A stretch of 7,572 nt of DNA from Bacteroidia bacterium (GCA_009930445.1 RZYD01000111.1:1-7572), one strand, 5' to 3'. Counted from the first letter of the stretch, positions 1 through 6,216 are shown. Notes: generated by a model from the sequence alone, not told the origin. Made by a program: numbers and translations.

Positions 1-1022
1 ATAAGATAAACCCAGATGCCGTAACTTATCGTGCGCTTTTTCTTCATTCCTGTAATGGCTGCCGTCAGCAGCGCCAGGTGGATAATGCCCGAGAGTACCG
101 ACTGCCATGCGAATACCGAAAGTAGGGGAAGGGTATCATATCCATAATAAAACGACAATTGCATCGGGAATAGGATTTGTTTTAGATAGAACAGGAGGAT
201 CCCTGCCGCAGTTCCTAGTTTAATGGAAAAATCAGTTTCAAAAAATAAAGGGTTTTCATAAAATTCTACCGGTCGTACGTCGGCATTAAACAGTAGTTTT
301 GGTATAAAGAAAAAAACAAGAAAGGCACATACTAATACTATCGAAACCCTGATGATGGGTTTGCGTGGCTCCAGCGTGGCATACCCGATCGTTAATGGGA
401 TGATGAACAGAAAGGGTAATGCGGTATTTTTAGCGAAAAGGGCCAGCAGAAATAGCAGGCCGGCTCCTGCTAAATGTTTTACCTGGGTGTGATCACAGTA
501 TTTTAATGCCTGATACAAGGCCAGGAATGAAAAGAGCAGCATGAAGATTTCATCCCGGTTTTTCAGGCTGGCGACAATTTCCGTATTCAGCGGGTGCGCT
601 GCATATAACAGCGTGATAATGAATGGAAACAGCGGCGGGGAATGTTTGAAAATTCGGAGCAAAACTTTGAATAAGACCAGCATCGCCAGGGCAAACCAGA
701 GCACACTCAGCAAATGGTTTATTCCGGGGTTTTCACCAAAAATACCCACTTCAATGGCATAACTGATTTTAACTAACGGACGATATCCGTAAACTAATCC
801 CTCTTCCTCGGCATAGGGTGAGGTGAGAATCTCCCCAATGCCCCGGAAACCTTTCTGTACTTGCTCGTTTTGTTCGATCACTAAATGGTCGTCAAGCGCA
901 TACTTGTTAAAGGCAGTATTCCAGTATAGTACAAAAGGGAAAAGCAATACGATGATCCACTGCGTGCGTACATTAGTTAAAAATGAACGCGTAACCGGTG
1001 ATTTAACCTGTTGTTTTCTCAT
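1..1022 (-). CDS. TMTC/GT-C-like polytopic membrane glycosyltransferase (C-terminus beyond left edge)
   Basis: The reading frame opens at the ATG at 1020-1022 and stays open to the window edge, giving 340 residues without a stop. It is a strongly hydrophobic inner-membrane protein. A first membrane helix (about residues 22-36) is followed by an extracytoplasmic loop with the acidic pair D44-D45 (YALDDH), as in GT-C glycosyltransferases that use a polyprenyl-phosphate sugar donor. Residues 143-160 (HPLNTEIVASLKNRDEIF) match the 'HP-x-x-TE-x-V-x-x-x-x-x-R-x-E' signature of the TMTC/DUF1736 family. The stretch ENPLFF (256-261) through LFPMQLSFYYGYD (284-296) resembles the DUF1736 loop. Further helices lie near 104-124, 131-142, 158-171, 184-214, 224-241, 269-285 and 304-325. 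Family members often end in TPRs, which would be out of view. Likely role (inference): transfer of a sugar, possibly O-mannosylation, to exported proteins or glycans. An in-frame GTG near 1067 is a less likely start. The gene is in the same frame as rsmA, separated by its stop codon. Confidence 0.82.
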   Translation of the reverse strand, partial: MRKQQVKSPVTRSFLTNVRTQWIIVLLFPFVLYWNTAFNKYALDDHLVIEQNEQVQKGFRGIGEILTSPYAEEEGLVYGYRPLVKISYAIEVGIFGENPGINHLLSVLWFALAMLVLFKVLLRIFKHSPPLFPFIITLLYAAHPLNTEIVASLKNRDEIFMLLFSFLALYQALKYCDHTQVKHLAGAGLLFLLALFAKNTALPFLFIIPLTIGYATLEPRKPIIRVSIVLVCAFLVFFFIPKLLFNADVRPVEFYENPLFFETDFSIKLGTAAGILLFYLKQILFPMQLSFYYGYDTLPLLSVFAWQSVLSGIIHLALLTAAITGMKKKRTISYGIWVYL

Positions 1023-1029
1023 AGCCCTG

Positions 1030-1037
1030 CAAAGGTA
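1030..1037 (-). promoter_or_regulatory. Bacteroidota -7-like box (TACCTTTG) next to the membrane protein start
   Basis: Read on the minus strand, these bases are TACCTTTG, an exact match to the TAnnTTTG -7 element. Only 7 nt separate it from the ATG at 1022, so a transcript starting here would be leaderless or nearly so. I find no TTG/TTTG about 18-20 bp upstream, which makes this weaker than the other promoters in the window. The gene may also be reached by read-through from rsmA. Confidence 0.4.
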
Positions 1038-1070
1038 ACAAATGCCCCTAAATTTTTTGCTATCCACGGA

Positions 1071-1095
1071 TGCAGGAATGGGGTTATTTCCTGCA
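1071..1095 (-). other. 8-bp perfect hairpin immediately after the rsmA stop codon
   Basis: TGCAGGAA (1071-1078) and TTCCTGCA (1088-1095) form a perfect 8-bp stem with a 9-nt loop, starting 2 nt beyond the rsmA stop codon. On the minus strand no U-tract follows directly; the next T-run is only a short TTT about 20 nt on. It is therefore not a canonical intrinsic terminator. It may stabilise the 3' end, pause polymerase, or act as a partial terminator between rsmA and the next gene. Confidence 0.4.
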
Positions 1096-1097
1096 GT

Positions 1098-1850
1098 TTA
1101 TCGCCTGACCTGTTTGGTAATTGCGACAAATTCGTTAACTGAAAGTTGTTCGGCACGCCGGGTGAGCCAATGCGCCAAATCGGGTGTAGGTATAAAACAA
1201 AAGTCATGAAGGGCGTTTTTTAGGGTTTTTCTTCGCTGGTTAAACCCGGCTTTAACAATCTTAAAAAACAACGCTTCATCGCAATCCAGCGAATAATCGG
1301 CTTTTCGCTGCAATCGTAGTACGCCTGATTTTACTTTTGGCGGAGGGTTGAAAACTTGCGGTGGTACGGTAAATAAATAATCAATGGTATAAAAGGCCTG
1401 GCATAATACGCTTAGAATACCGTATTGCTTCGACCCGGGGCCGGTAGCAATTCGCTCTGCTACCTCCTTCTGAAACATTCCGGTTATCTCCGGAATCCGA
1501 TGCCTCAATCCAAGCACCCGGAAAAGAATCTGACTGCTGATGTTGTAGGGGAAGTTTCCTATAATTCGGAATTCATTTTCAAAATGGTTTTCCGGATTCC
1601 AGTGCAAAAAGTCGGCTTCGTGTACCACTAATTCGGGGAAAGCCTGATGAAGATACGCCACCGACTCGCTGTCGATTTCGATTACTTGAAACGGAAAGGG
1701 CATCAGCACCAGAAATGCGGTAAGAACTCCTGTTCCCGGCCCGATCTCCAGCACGGGAAGGTTGCTGTCTGAAAGGGACTTAACGATTTTTTCCGCGATG
1801 TTTTTATCGGTGAGAAAGTGTTGCCCCAGATGTTTTTTTGCGCGTACCAT
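1098..1850 (-). CDS. rsmA: 16S rRNA (adenine1518-N6/adenine1519-N6)-dimethyltransferase RsmA/KsgA
   Basis: RsmA uses S-adenosylmethionine to dimethylate two adjacent adenines in the helix-45 loop of 16S rRNA late in 30S assembly, in the cytoplasm. The 250-residue protein is slightly shorter than the roughly 270 residues of E. coli KsgA. All landmarks are present in order: HLGQHFL (7-13), the SAM-binding loop EIGPGTG (35-41), the acidic ribose-binding position in VIEID (56-60), EADFL (78-82), the catalytic NFPYNIS (99-105, the common 'NLPYNIS' with Phe for Leu), FQKEVAERI with the following GSKQYG, the VFNPPPKVKSGV segment, and FNQRRKTLKNAL (203-214). The ATG overlaps the stop of the upstream TPR gene by one base (TAATG), which fixes the start and implies translational coupling. 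It is the last gene of the serS-TPR-rsmA unit. Confidence 0.97.
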   Translation of the reverse strand: MVRAKKHLGQHFLTDKNIAEKIVKSLSDSNLPVLEIGPGTGVLTAFLVLMPFPFQVIEIDSESVAYLHQAFPELVVHEADFLHWNPENHFENEFRIIGNFPYNISSQILFRVLGLRHRIPEITGMFQKEVAERIATGPGSKQYGILSVLCQAFYTIDYLFTVPPQVFNPPPKVKSGVLRLQRKADYSLDCDEALFFKIVKAGFNQRRKTLKNALHDFCFIPTPDLAHWLTRRAEQLSVNEFVAITKQVRR

Positions 1851-3787
1851 TACTTCTTTATTTCCGGCAACGGGATGGTGCTGTTTTCTTTTTGTGCGTC
1901 GATGGCCGAACGGTAGTTTTCTCTCACCTCTACGGCAAAAATACTTCCCGGATATTCAAATAGAATTTTTTCATACAATGCATTCACTTTTTCCTGCGCT
2001 TGTGGTAATTTCTGCAGTGTAATCTGTCTCATAAGGGCATCATCGGCCAGAATGCTTTTAGGGAAACTGGTGTATACCTGTTGATAAAGACTGTCAGCCC
2101 GTGCAAAATCACCGGTTTTTTCATAAATCTCAGCCTGCTTGTAGAGGTTGTCATCGGCAATGGAATGTGTGCGGTTGTTTTGAGCCAGGGAATCCAACAA
2201 ATGAAGTGCCGCATCATATTGTCTGCGGAAGGCCAGCAATTCAGCCCGGGAGAAAACTTTTAGCGCAGGTGACAACGAATCATTGTCTTTATTGTCTTTG
2301 ATAAACAGATACAAATTCATGGCGTCGTTGGCAATCAGTTTCGATGTTGCGCCTTTCAGAATGTCCAGTTGTGCTTCAGCCCATCCGTATTCACCTATAT
2401 AATACGATAGCTTTGCATTCCTGAATTTTGCCTCATGGCCTATGGGTTCGTTTTTGTTTGATTTTTCAACCTGCGAAAGTAGTAATGTTGCTTCCCACGG
2501 ATCGCCAATGAAAAGAAACAGGTCGGCAAGGTCGAGTTTAACTTCTTGTTTCTCAGCGGGTTTAATGAGTCGTTCGGTGAGTGCTTTTTCAAGAAGTTCT
2601 CTGGCCTGATTTGATTTTCCGCGATAAAAGGCGTAGAGATGCGACAGATCCCTGACGTTCTGCAGGGATAACGAAGAAATTCCAAGTTCATCGATGGCTT
2701 CCCGGAGCGATAGTTCTATTTGTAATGCCTGTTCATCCTTTGGGCCGGGAGCCGCTCGAAAACGCTCGAAAAGGGCATGGTTGTATCCTGCCAGGCTCGC
2801 TGCATAGATCGGGTCGTCGGGATAATGTTTGCGAATATAGGAAAATGCTTCCATGGCCACTGTGAATTCTTTGCCTGCCAGACAGAATGTGCCTACATTG
2901 AACACCATGTTTCCATTGCTGTCGAACCTTTTATCCAGCGCAATGGCCTGACGTAATGCGGTGGAATAATCTTTCTCCTGCAACGAAAACCACAACAGAA
3001 AGTCAGAAAAAAAGCGTTCGTCAGGTTGCGACTGTACTTTTCGTAGCAAGGCAATGCGTAGCGCCTCATGGATTTCTCCTTCGCGGTCAAGCCCTAAATA
3101 ATATTGAAGGCGGTTCTGAACAAAACTTGTTTTTGATGGGTCGTTTGCGGCAAGGCTCAGGTAGGCCTCGGCCATCTGGTCGTATTGTTGGGTGGTGTAG
3201 TAAAGCGATGCCAGTTCGTTTTCAAAATTGTCAGTGCCCTGCATCAGTGCAATGCCACGTTGAAAAGTTTCCAGTGCCAGATCGGTTTCTCTTTTCCCGA
3301 TAAAGGCATTGGCAAGATTGACAATATCCTGGCGCCTGGCTGGTAATGATTCAATGGCTTCTCTGTATATTTTATGTCCTTTCTGCACCTCGCCGAGGGT
3401 TACATATAAATAGCCCAGATCTATGGCGTACCGGTGGTTTTGGGGGTTTGCACGGCGTTGACGTTTGGCCAGCTTTTCGGCTTCCTTAAATTCTTTTATT
3501 CCAATCAGGCTATATAAGTAATAGGTATAATGGGTGTGATTGGCATCGTTTTCGTACAGCGAACGAAAAACTGCTGCCGATTTTTCATAGTCCTGATCAC
3601 GGTAATACTGCAATCCGAGCTGCAGATTGTTTGCTTTCGCTGAAGGGGCATTTGGGTCGTATGGCGCGTAAATCTGTGTGCCGGTAATGGTTTTGTTCTC
3701 CTCCTGGGCCACCAACGGCTGCCTGCTGCTGAGGGTGAGCAAAACCCCAATTAGCCAAAGTATCCGGTAGCGACCGCATCGTGTCAT
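1850..3787 (-). CDS. Exported TPR-repeat protein of unknown function, coupled to serS and rsmA
   Basis: A 645-residue protein. It begins with a probable Sec signal peptide: basic start MTRCGRYR, hydrophobic stretch 9-19, and cleavage predicted after LVA at residue 27, before Q28. The only Cys in that region is residue 4, so there is no lipobox and a soluble periplasmic or surface location is more likely than a lipoprotein. The mature part is a helical solenoid of tetratricopeptide-like repeats, for example about 54-86, 87-115, 120-150, 153-186 and 190-216. Near the C-terminus, repeats at 546-577 and 595-615 (NLYKQAEIYEKTGDFARADS and a following YEKILFEYPGS) resemble the TPR_6/BamD-YbgF style. 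Its ATG overlaps the serS stop by 4 nt (ATGA) and its stop overlaps the rsmA start by 1 nt. The function is not known. TPR solenoids bind protein partners, so a cell-envelope scaffold role is plausible but inferred. No enzymatic motif is visible. Confidence 0.93.
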   Translation of the reverse strand: MTRCGRYRILWLIGVLLTLSSRQPLVAQEENKTITGTQIYAPYDPNAPSAKANNLQLGLQYYRDQDYEKSAAVFRSLYENDANHTHYTYYLYSLIGIKEFKEAEKLAKRQRRANPQNHRYAIDLGYLYVTLGEVQKGHKIYREAIESLPARRQDIVNLANAFIGKRETDLALETFQRGIALMQGTDNFENELASLYYTTQQYDQMAEAYLSLAANDPSKTSFVQNRLQYYLGLDREGEIHEALRIALLRKVQSQPDERFFSDFLLWFSLQEKDYSTALRQAIALDKRFDSNGNMVFNVGTFCLAGKEFTVAMEAFSYIRKHYPDDPIYAASLAGYNHALFERFRAAPGPKDEQALQIELSLREAIDELGISSLSLQNVRDLSHLYAFYRGKSNQARELLEKALTERLIKPAEKQEVKLDLADLFLFIGDPWEATLLLSQVEKSNKNEPIGHEAKFRNAKLSYYIGEYGWAEAQLDILKGATSKLIANDAMNLYLFIKDNKDNDSLSPALKVFSRAELLAFRRQYDAALHLLDSLAQNNRTHSIADDNLYKQAEIYEKTGDFARADSLYQQVYTSFPKSILADDALMRQITLQKLPQAQEKVNALYEKILFEYPGSIFAVEVRENYRSAIDAQKENSTIPLPEIKK

Positions 3788-5055
3788 GTCAGTAGTTCAA
3801 ATCCGGTATAAGGGATAAGCGCTTCGGGAATTTTTATTCCCTGTGGGGTTTGATTATTTTCGAGGAGGGCGGCGACAATCCTTGGAAGAGCCAGCGCACT
3901 GCCATTCAATGTGTGCGCCAGCCGGGTTTTTCCATCACCCTCCCTAAAACGAAGTTTCATCCGGTTGGCTTGAAATGCCTCGAAATTACTTACGCTGGAT
4001 ACTTCCAGCCATCGTTTTTGGGCGGCAGAGTAAACTTCAAAATCGTAGGTCATGGCACTGGTGAAACTTAGGTCGCCCCCACAGAGTTTTACAATCCGGA
4101 AGGGCAGTTTCAGCGCACGAACCAGCGAGGCCACATACGCTTTCATCTCTTCCAGTGCCTGATACGATTCTTCCGGATGCCGGATCTGGACAATTTCCAC
4201 TTTATCGAACTGGTGCAACCGGTTGAGCCCACGTACTTCCTTGCCGTACGATCCGGCTTCACGACGGAAACAGTTCGAATACGCGACATTTTTTATCGGG
4301 AGGTCTTCCAGGTTCAGAATAACATCCCTGTAGATGTTTGTAATGGGTACTTCGGCCGTTGGAATAAGGAAAAGGTTATCCAGACCGGCCAGATACATCT
4401 GGCCTTCCTTGTCGGGAAGTTGTCCGGTACCGTAACCCGAAGCTTCGTTGATCAGGAGGGGGGGTTGGTATTCGAGGTATCCTGCCGCAATGGCTTTGTC
4501 GAGAAAGAAATTAATCAGCGCCCGCTGCAAGCGGGCTCCCTTGCCCCGGTAAAAGGGGAATCCGGCACCAGTAACTTTGGCTCCCAGATCAAAATCGATA
4601 ATTTCATATTTTGTGGCCAGCTCCCAGTGGGGAAGTGCGTCGTCGGGGAGTTCAGGAAACTGGCCCTCTTCATGGATTTTTAGATTATCCTGGTCGCTTT
4701 TTCCTGCTGGCACAGAAGGGTGGGGAATATTGGGCAGTTCAATCAGCAGGCGGTCGAGCTGTTCGGTAACCTGCTGTAATTCTTCCTCCAGGCTTTTGCC
4801 CGCTTGTTTCAACCCTGCACTCGCTTCTTTACGGTTAGCGGCCTCCTCCGTTTTTCCGCTCTTGAAAAGTATCCCAATCTCTTTGGCCAGCTTGTTGGCT
4901 TCGGCCAGCGTTTCATCCAGCTTCCGCTTTAACACTTTCCGTTGGTTGTCAAGCGCGATAATCTGATCGACAGAAAGGGTGGCTTCTACATTTTTTATCT
5001 TTAAGGCATCGATTACCGCCTGCCTGTTTTCTCTGAGAATAGGAATTTGTAACAT
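3784..5055 (-). CDS. serS: Seryl-tRNA synthetase
   Basis: A class II aminoacyl-tRNA synthetase that charges tRNA-Ser (and tRNA-Sec where present) with serine using ATP in the cytoplasm. The 423 residues match the family's usual length of about 425. The N-terminal antiparallel coiled-coil arm that contacts the tRNA long variable arm spans about 28-105. The catalytic core shows motif 1 around 166-186 (FPFYRGKGARLQRALINFFL), the serine-binding TAEVPITN (233-240), motif 2 from FRREAGSYGKEVRG through HQFDKVE (263-287), and motif 3 NGSALALPRIVAALLEN (384-400) with its ATP-binding arginine. I choose the ATG at 5053-5055 (MLQIPILREN). A longer in-frame start at 5112 would add 19 residues (MQEFLFIVSLSLPQKTDGC) that do not belong to the family and are encoded by the upstream terminator and promoter. 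Its stop overlaps the TPR gene start (ATGA). Confidence 0.97.
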   Translation of the reverse strand: MLQIPILRENRQAVIDALKIKNVEATLSVDQIIALDNQRKVLKRKLDETLAEANKLAKEIGILFKSGKTEEAANRKEASAGLKQAGKSLEEELQQVTEQLDRLLIELPNIPHPSVPAGKSDQDNLKIHEEGQFPELPDDALPHWELATKYEIIDFDLGAKVTGAGFPFYRGKGARLQRALINFFLDKAIAAGYLEYQPPLLINEASGYGTGQLPDKEGQMYLAGLDNLFLIPTAEVPITNIYRDVILNLEDLPIKNVAYSNCFRREAGSYGKEVRGLNRLHQFDKVEIVQIRHPEESYQALEEMKAYVASLVRALKLPFRIVKLCGGDLSFTSAMTYDFEVYSAAQKRWLEVSSVSNFEAFQANRMKLRFREGDGKTRLAHTLNGSALALPRIVAALLENNQTPQGIKIPEALIPYTGFELLT

Positions 5056-5076
5056 ACAACCGTCAGTTTTTTGGGG

Positions 5077-5084
5077 CAAAGATA
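5077..5084 (-). promoter_or_regulatory. -7 element (TATCTTTG) of the serS promoter
   Basis: Minus-strand TATCTTTG matches the Bacteroidota -7 consensus TAnnTTTG exactly. Transcription would start near 5070, giving a short leader of about 15 nt before the serS ATG at 5055. No good TTTG is present at -33; that position is occupied by the end of the preceding terminator and its T-tract. The element also supports the shorter serS start, because the alternative ATG at 5112 lies upstream of it. Confidence 0.6.
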
Positions 5085-5090
5085 AGGAAA

Positions 5091-5127
5091 CAATAAATAA
5101 AAACTCCTGCACCGGGAGGAACAGGAG
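5091..5127 (-). terminator. Intrinsic terminator of the rplU-rpmA unit
   Basis: On the minus strand CTCCTG (5127-5122) pairs with CAGGAG (5109-5104). The pairing continues inward through a T-G wobble, one T-T mismatch and two more C-G pairs, closing on a 4-nt loop. This GC-rich stem is followed directly by TTTTTATTTATTG (5103-5091). It has the classic stem plus U-tract form. It lies about 40 nt beyond the rpmA stop and just upstream of the serS -7 box, so it separates the two transcription units. Confidence 0.75.
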
Positions 5128-5168
5128 GATGAAATATTTCGCAGGATGAAACCGGCAAATGACGGGAT

Positions 5169-5429
5169 CTAATTCTCCAGCGGCTTAACAGAAACAAACG
5201 ATTTGTCGTCGCGTTTCCTGTTGAATTCCACCGTTCCGTCACAAAGCGCAAATAGCGTATGATCTTTGCCCATTCCTACATTTTCGCCCGGGAAGTGTTT
5301 TGTCCCTCGTTGACGAATAATAATATTACCTGATTTAGCGATTTGACCGCCATATATTTTTACACCCAGGCGTTTGCTTTCCGATTCACGGCCGTTGTTA
5401 CTACTACCGGCACCTTTTTTATGAGCCAT
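5169..5429 (-). CDS. rpmA: 50S ribosomal protein L27
   Basis: L27 is a small basic protein of the large ribosomal subunit whose N-terminal tail reaches the peptidyl-transferase centre. The 86-residue product has the expected MAHKKGAGSSNNGRESESKR start, GVKIYGGQ (22-29), the RQRGTKHFPGENVGMGKDHT core (39-58) and the FALCDGTVEF stretch. It begins directly with MAHKKG, as in Gram-negative L27, without the cleavable N-terminal extension known from Firmicutes. It follows rplU after 30 nt with no promoter or terminator between them, so the two are co-transcribed, the almost universal L21-L27 pairing. A terminator lies downstream at 5091-5127. Confidence 0.98.
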   Translation of the reverse strand: MAHKKGAGSSNNGRESESKRLGVKIYGGQIAKSGNIIIRQRGTKHFPGENVGMGKDHTLFALCDGTVEFNRKRDDKSFVSVKPLEN

Positions 5430-5459
5430 ACTATTGTTTTTTTTGGATTAACAATGGGG

Positions 5460-5774
5460 TTATGCTACCACAATTTCTTCAATGGCAATTTTCGTCAGAT
5501 AATCTCTGTGTCCATTCATCTTTTGGTATCCCTTTCTTCTTTTCTTCTTGAAAACAAGTACTTTATCGCCTTTTAAATGTGCGATAATTTTTGCAGAAAC
5601 CGAAGCACCTTCCACAACCGGGGTGCCTACTTTAATACTGCCTTCGTGATCCAGAAGCAGCACCTTATCAAATTGAATGTTTCCACCTTCTTCACCTTCT
5701 AACCGATGCACAAAGATTTGCTGGCCTTTTTCGACCTTAAACTGCTGTCCGGCGATATCTACAATTGCGTACAT
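5460..5774 (-). CDS. rplU: 50S ribosomal protein L21
   Basis: L21 is a beta-barrel ribosomal protein that binds 23S rRNA in the large subunit. The 104 residues correspond to the usual length (103 in E. coli). The family start MYAIVDIAGQQFKVEKGQ (1-18) and the C-terminal RNA-binding signature FKKKRRKGYQKMNGHRDYLT (76-95) are intact. I use the ATG at 5772-5774. A further in-frame ATG at 5799-5801 would prepend MANIKQKLK, which is not part of the family, and lies only about 4 nt from the predicted transcript start. The gene has its own promoter at 5812-5841 and leads the rplU-rpmA operon. A-rich sequence, not a Shine-Dalgarno motif, precedes the start. Confidence 0.97.
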   Translation of the reverse strand: MYAIVDIAGQQFKVEKGQQIFVHRLEGEEGGNIQFDKVLLLDHEGSIKVGTPVVEGASVSAKIIAHLKGDKVLVFKKKRRKGYQKMNGHRDYLTKIAIEEIVVA

Positions 5775-5811
5775 CTTTAATTTCTGTTTAATGTTTGCCA
5801 AAATTGGAGTG

Positions 5812-5841
5812 CAAAATTAGTAAAAAAAATTAATCTGCAAA
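5812..5841 (-). promoter_or_regulatory. Promoter of the rplU-rpmA operon (TTTG-N18-TAATTTTG)
   Basis: On the minus strand the -33 element TTTG (5841-5838) is separated by 18 bp from TAATTTTG (5819-5812), an exact TAnnTTTG match. The spacing fits the primary sigma factor of Bacteroidota. The transcript would begin near 5805, leaving a leader of about 30 nt before rplU. Confidence 0.75.
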
Positions 5842-5862
5842 TTAATCTTCCGAATTAATTCT
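5828..5862. repeat. Three phased AATTAATCT-like direct repeats over the rplU -33 region
   Basis: AATTAATCT occurs at 5828-5836 and 5840-5848 (12-bp period), and a one-base-longer variant AATTAATTCT at 5853-5862 (13-bp step). The set spans the rplU -33 element and continues upstream of it. The AATTAATT core is palindromic. Possible roles are an UP-element-like activator of a strong ribosomal promoter or an operator array. Low complexity of AT-rich DNA is the alternative. Confidence 0.4.
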
Positions 5863-5874
5863 GATTTGACCGGA

Positions 5875-5902
5875 AAAAAATCGAAAACGCAGCCGATTTT
5901 TT
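5875..5902. repeat. Perfect 9-bp inverted repeat (AAAAAATCG / CGATTTTTT)
   Basis: AAAAAATCG (5875-5883) and CGATTTTTT (5894-5902) are perfect reverse complements separated by 10 nt. It lies between the leftward rplU promoter and the rightward promoter at 5971. As RNA the stem has only two or three G-C pairs, so it would be a weak bidirectional terminator at best. As DNA it may be a symmetric protein-binding site. Confidence 0.45.
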
Positions 5903-5970
5903 ATTGAACCGAATTTCATACCCGTGTTGTCCGTTTTTTTAATTTTTATAAAAATTCTTAAAATTTTTTT

Positions 5971-6000
5971 TTTGAAAATTCAGTATTTAGAATACCTTTG
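5971..6000 (+). promoter_or_regulatory. Plus-strand promoter P1 (TTTG-N18-TACCTTTG)
   Basis: TTTG at 5971-5974 and TACCTTTG at 5993-6000 match both Bacteroidota consensus elements exactly with an 18-bp spacer, the same geometry as the rplU promoter. Transcription would begin near 6006. The first large ORF lies about 300 nt further on, so P1 either makes a separate small RNA or gives the secreted-protein gene a long leader. Confidence 0.65.
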
Positions 6001-6005
6001 TATGC

Positions 6006-6215
6006 GTCAACGGTAGTTGTTTACAGAAATTCCGGGCTTAGCCATCTGATTTATAGAGGCTAAAACAGGGGAAAAGAGAAATAATTTTAAAGCCTGTGAA
6101 TAAACTGTTAATAACTAATTATTTGGCACGCTTAGCTTATGTTATTGATTATCAGTATTTTGCGTTTATTTGAATAGCAGCAGCTGCATATAGGGTGGTT
6201 TTTTACCTCTTTAGC
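6006..6215 (+). ncRNA. Candidate small RNA or long 5' leader downstream of P1
   Basis: This is the transcribed but non-coding interval predicted between P1 and the second promoter. It contains one plausible hairpin (6038-6063), an AT-only stem pairing 6079-6086 with 6117-6124, and a palindromic GCAGCTGC near 6182. No family of known RNA is recognised. The 3' end is a guess: I see only a poor stem around 6193-6208 and no clear intrinsic terminator before P2. It could equally be the upstream part of the leader of the gene at 6314. Confidence 0.25.
6038..6063 (+). other. Hairpin in the P1 transcript
   Basis: TTAGCC (6038-6043) pairs with GGCTAA (6058-6063). After one bulged A, TCT (6045-6047) pairs with AGA (6055-6057), closing a 7-nt loop. 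It is the best local stem in the non-coding interval and starts about 30 nt after the predicted P1 transcription start. Confidence 0.4.
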
Positions 6216-6216
6216 G

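Noticed and set aside
541..1038. Two plus-strand ORFs (541-762 and 823-1038) at the left end
   Set aside because: Both are opposite the membrane-protein frame, which has clear family motifs and an uninterrupted 340 codons.
2956..3303. 115-codon plus-strand ORF opposite the TPR gene
   Set aside because: Antisense shadow of a continuous coding frame; low-complexity Arg/Gly/Ser-rich translation and no independent signals.
4177..4683. 168-codon plus-strand ORF opposite serS
   Set aside because: It lies entirely antisense to well-supported serS motifs, has no recognisable domain and no promoter, and its composition is that expected of a complementary-strand shadow. The 129-codon frame at 4577-4966 is rejected for the same reason.
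5433..5455. ATTGTT / AACAAT inverted repeat in the rplU-rpmA spacer
   Set aside because: Only 6 bp with one G-C pair and an 11-nt loop. It is unlikely to terminate or regulate, and the two genes are normally co-transcribed.
6079..6124. AAATAATT / AATTATTT 8-bp stem in the P1-P2 interval
   Set aside because: All A-T pairs with a 30-nt loop; too weak to claim as a separate structured element.
6002..6177. Tiny ORFs at 6002 (4 codons) and 6139 (12 codons) as leader peptides
   Set aside because: The first starts upstream of the predicted P1 transcript start. The second has no ribosome-binding signal, no regulatory codon run and no attenuator-like hairpins around it.
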